A stretch of DNA of 18,328 nt from Fimenecus sp964614605 (GTDB lineage Bacteria > Bacillota > Clostridia > Oscillospirales > Acutalibacteraceae), in assembly GCA_964614605.1 (NCBI GenBank), contig CAZTLU010000029.1, positions 1 to 18,328 of the forward strand, read 5' to 3'. This document shows, piece by piece, positions 13,768 to 18,328 of this stretch. Position numbers and translations under genes: made by a program. Positions within the stretch are counted from its first letter, which is position 1, and every line of letters starts with the position of its first letter. The notes beneath the pieces are model-generated. The model searched no databases. It was not told the origin of the DNA and was given only the letters and a program-made list of their open reading frames with translations.

Positions 13768-15127
13768 ATCTGTATATGTTTGCAGTGAATGCGGCTATGA
13801 AACACCGCGTTGGCTCGGTCAATGCCCAAACTGCAATGAATGGAATACCTTGAACGAAGAAATTAAGACTATTGTTAAGGAAAATACTGCAAAAAAGCAT
13901 TTGCTTGGCTCAAATCGCGCAAAAGCTTATCCTTTGGCAGAGATTAAGGCTGACACAAGTCACAGATATAACACGGGGCTTACTGAATTAAATCGTGTAC
14001 TCGGCGGCGGTCTTGTAAAGGGCTCAATTGTATTATTAAGTGGTGACCCCGGCATTGGTAAATCAACAATTCTCTTGCAGATTTGCGAATATTTAGGCGA
14101 TGGACTTAAAATTCTTTATGTATCCGGCGAAGAATCTGCTCATCAAATCAAGCTTCGCGCATCAAGACTTAATGTAGCTACCGAGAATCTTGCAATTTTG
14201 TGCGAAACTGACGCACAATATATCTGTGAATACATTTTAAGTGAAAAGCCCGATGTGGTAATTGTTGACTCAATTCAGACAATGGAAATTAACGAATTGA
14301 ATTCTTCTCCCGGAAGCGTTACACAGGTGCGTGAATCAACAAACCTTTTCACAAGAACTGCGAAAGCCTCGAATATTCCGATTTTCCTTGTAGGTCATGT
14401 AAACAAAGACGGCAATATTGCAGGGCCTAAAGTTCTTGAGCATATTGTTGACTGCGTTCTTTATTTTGAGGGCGACAGAAATACATCTTACCGTATTTTA
14501 CGCGCAGTTAAAAACCGTTACGGCTCAACCAACGAAATTGGCGTATTTGAAATGCTTGATAACGGTCTTTTTGAGGTTGAGAACCCCTCTATGATGCTGA
14601 TTTCAGGTAAGCCGAGAAATGTATCGGGAACTTGCGTTGCGTGTCTTATGGAGGGCTCCAGACCCATTCTCGCGGAAGTTCAGAGCCTTGTCACTCCAAG
14701 CGGATTTGGTAATCCTCGCAGAATGGCAACGGGTATTGACTACAGCCGAATGGCAATGCTTATTGCGGTGCTTGAAAAGCGTTGCGGTTATTTCCTTGGA
14801 AATATGGATTGCTATACAAATGTTATCGGCGGACTTCGTATTGACGAAACTGCGGCAGATTTGTCAATCGCTCTTGCTATCGTTTCAAGCCTTAAGGATG
14901 TTGTAGTGCCCGAGAAAACTCTCGCATTTGGTGAAATCGGTTTGGTAGGGGAGATACGCTCTGTAAATTGCTGTGAGCAGCGAATTAAAGAGGCAGCAAA
15001 GCTTGGTTTTGAAAAGTGCATTATCCCTTATCACAACTATACAAAGTTGCCCAAATATCTTTTCAAAGAGATTGAAATTGTCCCTGCAAAAAATATCAGA
15101 CAAGCATTTGAGGCGATTATGAATTGA
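13751..15127 (+). CDS. radA: DNA repair protein RadA
   Basis: RecA-like ATPase that assists recombinational repair, driving branch migration with RecA. It has 458 residues, typical of the family. The N-terminal C4 zinc finger is C11, C14, C25 and C28 (CSECGYETPRWLGQCPNC). Walker A is GDPGIGKST (98-106), the RadA-specific KNRYG motif is at 254-258, and the C-terminal third is the Lon protease-like domain. The start has CGGAGG six bases upstream and overlaps the end of the amidase gene by 17 bases; the stop overlaps the TTG start of the next gene in TTGA. The overlaps argue for one transcript. Confidence 0.97.
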   Translation: MAQKSKSVYVCSECGYETPRWLGQCPNCNEWNTLNEEIKTIVKENTAKKHLLGSNRAKAYPLAEIKADTSHRYNTGLTELNRVLGGGLVKGSIVLLSGDPGIGKSTILLQICEYLGDGLKILYVSGEESAHQIKLRASRLNVATENLAILCETDAQYICEYILSEKPDVVIVDSIQTMEINELNSSPGSVTQVRESTNLFTRTAKASNIPIFLVGHVNKDGNIAGPKVLEHIVDCVLYFEGDRNTSYRILRAVKNRYGSTNEIGVFEMLDNGLFEVENPSMMLISGKPRNVSGTCVACLMEGSRPILAEVQSLVTPSGFGNPRRMATGIDYSRMAMLIAVLEKRCGYFLGNMDCYTNVIGGLRIDETAADLSIALAIVSSLKDVVVPEKTLAFGEIGLVGEIRSVNCCEQRIKEAAKLGFEKCIIPYHNYTKLPKYLFKEIEIVPAKNIRQAFEAIMN

Positions 15128-15879
15128 AAGAAAGATTTTTAAAAAATCCTAATATTCCGCAAAGTAAAGTTACAACAGTTTACGCAAATTGCGACGATAA
15201 TGCCCTAAAAAAAGCTTTTGAAGAAATATCGGTAAAAGTTGTGGCACCAACACAAAATGAGCTTTTAGACGCACCTGTGAGCCGCCACGCTGATATATTG
15301 ACAAATTATGTAGGTAATGATACATTTTTAGCAGATTACAGACAAAAAGAGTTGATTGAATTTATTAAGCAATCAGGCGGAAAGGTTAAAGAATTTAATA
15401 ATATCAAATCACCATATCCAAATGATTGTTTACTAAATTTTGCAGATATAGGCGACTATATAATCTGTAACAAATCAATTTTACCCCGAGATATTCTTGA
15501 AATGTTACCCCAAAAACATATTATAGATGTTAAACAAGGTTATTCAAAATGCTCTGTATGTATTGTCAAGCGCAACACTATTATTACTGACGATATTTCT
15601 ATTTACAATGCAGTTTTGCAGTATGATAATATAAAATCATTGCTTGTGGAAAAGGGAAGTGTTTGCATCGAAAAATACGATTATGGTTTTATCGGGGGAT
15701 GCTGCGGTTTGATTGATAAAGATTTACTATTATTCAATGGTGATTTGTCTACTCATAACGATTTTAAAAAGATTAGCGAATTCTTAAAAGAGAATAATGT
15801 AGATTATATTGATGTAAAGGGGAAAACCTTAACAGACATAGGAAGTATTATTCCAATTACAGAAAAAGACGGTGAATAA
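15124..15879 (+). CDS. DUF6873 family protein, guanidino-modifying-enzyme-like fold
   Basis: A 251-residue protein that I place in DUF6873, a family with a predicted guanidino-group modifying enzyme (arginine deiminase/DDAH-like) fold; no reaction is established. Conserved-looking blocks are SRHADI (53-58, His55), SPYPNDCLLN (96-105), GYSKCSVCIV (139-148), YGFIGGCCGLI (187-197) and FNGDLSTHND (204-213, His211). Histidines and the paired Cys193/Cys194 are candidate active-site residues by analogy only. No signal peptide or membrane segment is seen. The start is a TTG overlapping the radA stop (TTGA), which fits translational coupling although the Shine-Dalgarno (GAGG) is about 10 bases away. 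It is less GC-rich than radA. Confidence 0.7.
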   Translation: MKERFLKNPNIPQSKVTTVYANCDDNALKKAFEEISVKVVAPTQNELLDAPVSRHADILTNYVGNDTFLADYRQKELIEFIKQSGGKVKEFNNIKSPYPNDCLLNFADIGDYIICNKSILPRDILEMLPQKHIIDVKQGYSKCSVCIVKRNTIITDDISIYNAVLQYDNIKSLLVEKGSVCIEKYDYGFIGGCCGLIDKDLLLFNGDLSTHNDFKKISEFLKENNVDYIDVKGKTLTDIGSIIPITEKDGE

Positions 15880-15880
15880 A

Positions 15881-16069
15881 ATGAAAAAAGGATATTTTAT
15901 TGCATATTTAGGTGCTGCGGCAACTATGGGTATTGTTCTCTCGCAAGCAGGAAAAATGACACAAAAATATGGACAACCCTTGAAAGTGAAGAAAAAAGCT
16001 TCACTCGAAAAGCTCGCCAAAACTGCAGAAAAGGGTATAGATTTTGTTGCAAAGAAAATGGGCAAATAA
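15881..16069 (+). CDS. Small single-pass membrane protein, function unknown
   Basis: A 62-residue protein I do not recognise. A hydrophobic, alanine/glycine-containing segment (about residues 4-22) is followed by a lysine-rich, probably helical tail (KVKKKASLEKLAKTAEKGIDFVAKKMGK), so an N-terminal anchor with a basic cytosolic helix that could lie on membrane or nucleic acid is likely. The frame can begin at a GTG at 15872 overlapping the previous stop, but the ATG at 15881 follows GGTGA at a better distance. It abuts the DUF6873 gene by one base and ends seven bases before the next promoter. Confidence 0.65.
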   Translation: MKKGYFIAYLGAAATMGIVLSQAGKMTQKYGQPLKVKKKASLEKLAKTAEKGIDFVAKKMGK

Positions 16070-16075
16070 TATCTA

Positions 16076-16104
16076 TTGACAATTTTTCCATGCATTGCTA
16101 AAAT
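16076..16104 (+). promoter_or_regulatory. Strong promoter of the leader-peptide cassette
   Basis: TTGACA (16076-16081), 17 bases, TAAAAT (16099-16104) with an extended -10 TGC before it. The predicted start is A16111, only about 25 bases before the leader ORF. It is among the best sigma-A matches in the window. Confidence 0.85.
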
Positions 16105-16125
16105 GTATCTATGTAAACGAAAGGT

Positions 16126-16228
16126 GGTGGACAAAATGACAAGAAAGTTTTATTTAAGAAATCAGTATGTAATTTTGTCCGTCAAATTTTAAATCATTTT
16201 AACGGAATTTTGAATTGCTTCTGATTTC
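16126..16228 (+). promoter_or_regulatory. Mutually exclusive leader RNA helices, candidate attenuator switch
   Basis: Three pairings compete. (a) 16126-16137 with 16172-16183: a 12-bp helix (9 Watson-Crick pairs GGACAAAAT/ATTTTGTCC plus G-C and two G-U) that buries part of the Shine-Dalgarno and the start codon of the small ORF. (b) CCGT-AAA (16179-16186) with TTT-ACGG (16198-16205), using part of the same 3' strand. (c) GAAATCAG (16158-16165), inside the small ORF, is exactly complementary to CTGATTTC (16221-16228), the top of the terminator's 5' arm plus half its loop, so it can act as an antiterminator. The regulatory reading is inference. Confidence 0.6.
16136..16192 (+). CDS. 18-residue leader peptide
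   Basis: ATG at 16136 reads MTRKFYLRNQYVILSVKF and stops at TAA 16190-16192. Upstream AAAGGTGGTGG, five bases before the ATG, is one of the strongest ribosome binding sites in the window, hard to explain for such a short frame unless translation itself is the signal. The peptide is basic at its start and hydrophobic in its second half. It lies between a strong promoter and an intrinsic terminator, the standard place for an attenuator peptide. It has no run of one amino acid, so amino-acid starvation control is not obvious; drug-induced or nascent-chain stalling fits better. I do not recognise the peptide. Confidence 0.65.
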   Translation: MTRKFYLRNQYVILSVKF

Positions 16229-16251
16229 ATGGTCAGGAGCAATTTTTATTT
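16213..16251 (+). terminator. Intrinsic terminator upstream of the P-loop gene (attenuator)
   Basis: AATTGCTTCTGA (16213-16224) pairs with TCAGGAGCAATT (16233-16244) over 12 bp with one G-U, loop TTTCATGG, followed by TTTTTATTT. It sits 20 bases after the leader-peptide stop and about 14 bases before the ATG of the next gene, so it would block expression of the downstream cassette unless prevented from forming. Confidence 0.88.
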
Positions 16252-16264
16252 ATGAGGAAAATCT

Positions 16265-16756
16265 ATGAAAAAAGTAATTGTAATTGGCTGTCCCGGTTCG
16301 GGGAAAACAACATTTGCAGAAAAGCTAAGTAAATCCACAGGTTTACCGTTGTATTATCTTGATGCAATTTGGCACAAGTCTGACAAAACTCATATTTCAA
16401 GAGAAGAATTTGACGAAAGAATATCAGAAGTATTTAATAAAGATAAGTGGATAATTGATGGTAATTACAAAAGAACAATTGAAATACGACTAAAGGAATG
16501 TGATACAGTTTTTCTCTTTGATTTGCCAACAAAAGTTTGCTTGCAAGGTGCAACTGAAAGAATTGGCAAAGGTCGATATGATTTACCTTGGATAGAGACA
16601 GAATTAGACCCTGAATTTAAGAAGTTTATTGAAGAATTTCCTAAAAATACCTTGCCATATATTTATGAACTGATTGATAAATATAAAAGGGAAAAGCAAG
16701 TTATAATCTTTAAGTCAAGAGAAGAAGCGGACGATTATATAAACAAAATGAGGTGA
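16265..16756 (+). CDS. P-loop kinase-like ATPase (FlaR/topology-modulation-like)
   Basis: A 163-residue protein with an adenylate-kinase-type P-loop, GCPGSGKTT (8-16), at its very start. YLDAIWHKSDKTHISREEF follows (31-49), then KWIIDGNY (61-68) and a Walker-B-like strand DTVFLFDLPT. This layout belongs to the small AAA/kinase-like proteins often named DNA topology modulation protein FlaR; the substrate is unknown and that name is probably historical. No transmembrane segment is seen. GAGG lies seven bases upstream of the ATG. It is first in the cassette behind the attenuator and six bases before the methyltransferase gene. Confidence 0.72.
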   Translation: MKKVIVIGCPGSGKTTFAEKLSKSTGLPLYYLDAIWHKSDKTHISREEFDERISEVFNKDKWIIDGNYKRTIEIRLKECDTVFLFDLPTKVCLQGATERIGKGRYDLPWIETELDPEFKKFIEEFPKNTLPYIYELIDKYKREKQVIIFKSREEADDYINKMR

Positions 16757-16762
16757 AACTAA

Positions 16763-17521
16763 ATGATTGACTATACTAAAATAAATTCAGAAACTTGGGA
16801 TTCGTGGGCAGAGGATGGCTGTGAATGGTCGTTGCCCATAAGTCACGATGAATACGAAAAAACTACTGCTGATAATTTTGCGGTTTACCTTACACCCTGT
16901 ATCACCGTTCCTCACGAGTGGTTTGGTGAATTGAAAGGCAAAAAAATATTGGGACTTGCAAGCGGTGGCGGTCAGCAGATGCCCGTATTTTCAAAACTTG
17001 GTGCAGATTGTACTGTGTTTGATTATTCTGAAAAGCAACTTGAGGCAGACAGAATGGTGGCTGAAAGAGAAGGATACAGTGTTGACATTATCAAAGGTGA
17101 TATGTCAAAAATGTTTCCTTTTGAAGACGAAAGTTTTGATATGATTTTTCATCCTGTTTCCAACAGTTATGTTGAAGATGTTTATCATATTTGGAATGAA
17201 TGTTACCGTGTACTCAAAAAGGGTGGCAGATTGCTCGCAGGAATGGATAATGGTATCAATTTTTTATTTGAAGTTAAGAGACCTTTAAAAGTTGTTAACC
17301 CTCTACCATTCAATCCTCTTAAGATGCCGAAGAAAAAGCTTGAAAAAATGACTAAAAATGGTGATGGCGTGCAGTTCAGCCATACAATAGATGAACAAAT
17401 CGGCGGTCAGTTGAAAGCAGGATTTATACTCAAAGATTTGTATGAAGACCGAGACAGAGAAGGTGGAAATGAAATCAGCAAATATTATCCTCAGTATTTC
17501 GCCACACTTGCTGTGAAATAA
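16763..17521 (+). CDS. Class I SAM-dependent methyltransferase
   Basis: A 252-residue Rossmann-fold methyltransferase of the Methyltransf_11 type. Motif I is KILGLASGGGQQMP (61-74), the acidic residue ending strand 2 is Asp87 in VFDYSEKQL, and the next motifs are KGDMSKMFPFEDESFDMIFHP (111-131) and YRVLKKGGRLLAG (148-160). About 55 residues precede motif I and an insertion of 60-70 residues near the end probably forms the substrate cap. A small-molecule target is likelier than RNA, because no RNA-binding domain or NPPY-type motif is seen, but the substrate is not known. Shine-Dalgarno GAGGTGA precedes the ATG. It is co-transcribed with the flanking P-loop and nucleotidyltransferase genes (gaps of 6 and 9 bases). 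Confidence 0.8.
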   Translation: MIDYTKINSETWDSWAEDGCEWSLPISHDEYEKTTADNFAVYLTPCITVPHEWFGELKGKKILGLASGGGQQMPVFSKLGADCTVFDYSEKQLEADRMVAEREGYSVDIIKGDMSKMFPFEDESFDMIFHPVSNSYVEDVYHIWNECYRVLKKGGRLLAGMDNGINFLFEVKRPLKVVNPLPFNPLKMPKKKLEKMTKNGDGVQFSHTIDEQIGGQLKAGFILKDLYEDRDREGGNEISKYYPQYFATLAVK

Positions 17522-17530
17522 GGTGAGTTT

Positions 17531-18070
17531 ATGAACAACTTTAAAAATAACGCAAATAAAATTCTCTATGATTTCGGTCTGCTGAATGAATTAAACAATT
17601 ATGGCACACCATACATTGTTGGCAGTTATGCTATGGACTTAATGGCGTGGAATGACTTGGATATTTATGTTTCCAATGAGTCTATGTCAACAGAAAAACT
17701 GTATGACCTGACTTCTTTTATACTTAACACCTTTCAGCCTGTGTGGTATGAAGCAAAGAAAGAGGTTTCTGACGGAAAAACAGTTTGGTTTCATGGTTTT
17801 GAAACTAAAATATTAGGTGAGCTTTATAATGTTGATGTTTGGTTCTTTGATAAAGATACCATAACTAAAGCTTTGGATTTTAGTATGAATATAAAGAAGA
17901 AACTTTTAGTTAATCCTGAACTTAAAGAAATCGTTATAAAAATCAAACAATCATTGATAGCAAACGAACAGTACGGCTTTGACAAGTTTTCAAGCATAGA
18001 AATATATAAGGCTGTGTTTGAAGATAAAATCAGAAGTTATAAAGAATTTATAGAAAAATACGGAGTATAA
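17531..18070 (+). CDS. Nucleotidyltransferase-fold protein
   Basis: A 179-residue protein with a minimal nucleotidyltransferase core: GSYAMDLMAWNDLDIYV (31-47) gives the GS helix turn and the metal-binding pair Asp42/Asp44, and YNVDVWFF (99-106) supplies the third carboxylate, Asp102. The C-terminal 70 residues are helical and charged. All catalytic carboxylates are present, so it is probably active. Relatives include antibiotic (lincosamide, aminoglycoside) nucleotidyltransferases and toxin-antitoxin MNT-type enzymes; nothing here decides the acceptor. AAGGTGA lies upstream of the ATG, 9 bases after the methyltransferase stop. The neighbours are not a HEPN partner, which argues against a MNT/HEPN toxin pair. 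Confidence 0.68.
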   Translation: MNNFKNNANKILYDFGLLNELNNYGTPYIVGSYAMDLMAWNDLDIYVSNESMSTEKLYDLTSFILNTFQPVWYEAKKEVSDGKTVWFHGFETKILGELYNVDVWFFDKDTITKALDFSMNIKKKLLVNPELKEIVIKIKQSLIANEQYGFDKFSSIEIYKAVFEDKIRSYKEFIEKYGV

Positions 18071-18072
18071 TT

Positions 18073-18328
18073 ATGCCACAACACCCATTTCCACCCTTAT
18101 ATGATAAAAACTCAAAAGTGCTTATTCTCGGCAGTTTTCCGTCGGTTAAATCCCGTGCACAGATGTTTTTCTACGGTCATCCGCAAAACAGATTTTGGAA
18201 AGTTGTATCAGCAGTTATAGGCGTAAAGTCTCCAATTACTATTGATGATAAAAAGAAATTTTTACACTCACACAATATCGCTTTATGGGATGTCATTTCA
18301 TCTTGCGATATTACAGGCAGTTCTGATA
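18073..18328 (+). CDS. DNA-deoxyinosine glycosylase-type (UDG superfamily) protein, truncated by the window edge
   Basis: The frame starts at ATG 18073, with CGGAG seven bases upstream and 2 bases after the preceding stop, and runs off the right edge after 85 codons. It reads VLILGSFPSVKSRAQMFFYGHPQNRFWKVV... and ALWDVISSCDITGSSD. LGSFPS, FYGHPQNRFW and LWDVI..C.I.GSSD are hallmarks of the hypoxanthine/uracil-DNA glycosylase branch (DNA-deoxyinosine glycosylase family), which excises deaminated bases from DNA. It continues the cassette, but repair of deaminated DNA has no obvious link to the methyltransferase or nucleotidyltransferase. Confidence 0.82.
   Translation, partial: MPQHPFPPLYDKNSKVLILGSFPSVKSRAQMFFYGHPQNRFWKVVSAVIGVKSPITIDDKKKFLHSHNIALWDVISSCDITGSSD

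Noticed and set aside
16136..16192. Type I toxin interpretation of the 18-residue ORF
   Set aside because: The peptide is short, basic at the front, lacks a clear single transmembrane helix, and no antisense promoter was seen; the terminator and downstream genes fit a leader peptide better.
17531..18070. MNT/HEPN toxin-antitoxin pair
   Set aside because: The nucleotidyltransferase fold is present, but neither neighbour is a HEPN protein: one is a methyltransferase, the other a DNA glycosylase.
1..18328. CRISPR array, tRNA/rRNA, insertion sequence or prophage
   Set aside because: No regularly spaced repeats, no cloverleaf or rRNA segments, no transposase, integrase or terminal inverted repeats were found on reading both strands.

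Overview
This window looks like chromosomal DNA of an anaerobic, low-GC Gram-positive bacterium, most likely a spore-forming member of the class Clostridia (Oscillospirales-like is my guess). The evidence is an AT-rich base composition, strong AGGAGG-type ribosome binding sites, redox repressor Rex, a SpoIIIE/FtsK translocase next to a TepA-like protease, a CwlD-like amidase, and a DUF6873-type gene behind radA. No tRNA, rRNA, CRISPR array, insertion sequence or phage gene was seen.

Layout. (1) Positions 12-3923, minus strand: a compact operon acn - icd - rex (aconitase, isocitrate dehydrogenase, Rex). It is read from a clear sigma-A promoter (TTGACA, 17 bp, TACAAT) and closed by an intrinsic terminator. 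It supplies the citrate-to-2-oxoglutarate branch for glutamate synthesis. Two dyads overlap its promoter; one resembles a clostridial Rex site, suggesting NADH-responsive autoregulation. (2) 3963-11018, plus strand: a divergent promoter followed by tepA-like, uppP, ftsK/spoIIIE, a YgiQ-type radical SAM gene and a membrane-anchored ComEC-type metallo-beta-lactamase-fold gene. They are tightly spaced or overlapping. (3) 11062-12979: rpsB and tsf with their own extended -10 promoter, a structured leader, an intergenic attenuator-like hairpin and a strong terminator. (4) About 12982-16069: cwlD-like amidase, radA, a DUF6873 (guanidino-modifying-enzyme fold) gene and a 62-residue single-pass membrane protein, all overlapping or abutting. 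(5) 16076-18328: an accessory-looking cassette: P-loop kinase-like protein, SAM methyltransferase, nucleotidyltransferase-fold protein and the start of a deoxyinosine/uracil-DNA-glycosylase-type gene running off the right edge.

The most interesting element is the 195-base leader of block 5. It has a near-consensus extended -10 promoter, an 18-codon ORF with a very strong Shine-Dalgarno, a 12-bp helix that hides that Shine-Dalgarno and start codon, an intrinsic terminator with U-tract, and an 8-nt segment inside the small ORF exactly complementary to the top of the terminator stem and its loop. This is the architecture of a translation-controlled transcription attenuator, and I do not recognise it as a described system. 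A second signal is a G-rich 9-mer, GGTAGGGGA, present four times, always on the plus strand whatever the gene direction, in the same window as a DNA translocase gene of a family guided by such oriented motifs.
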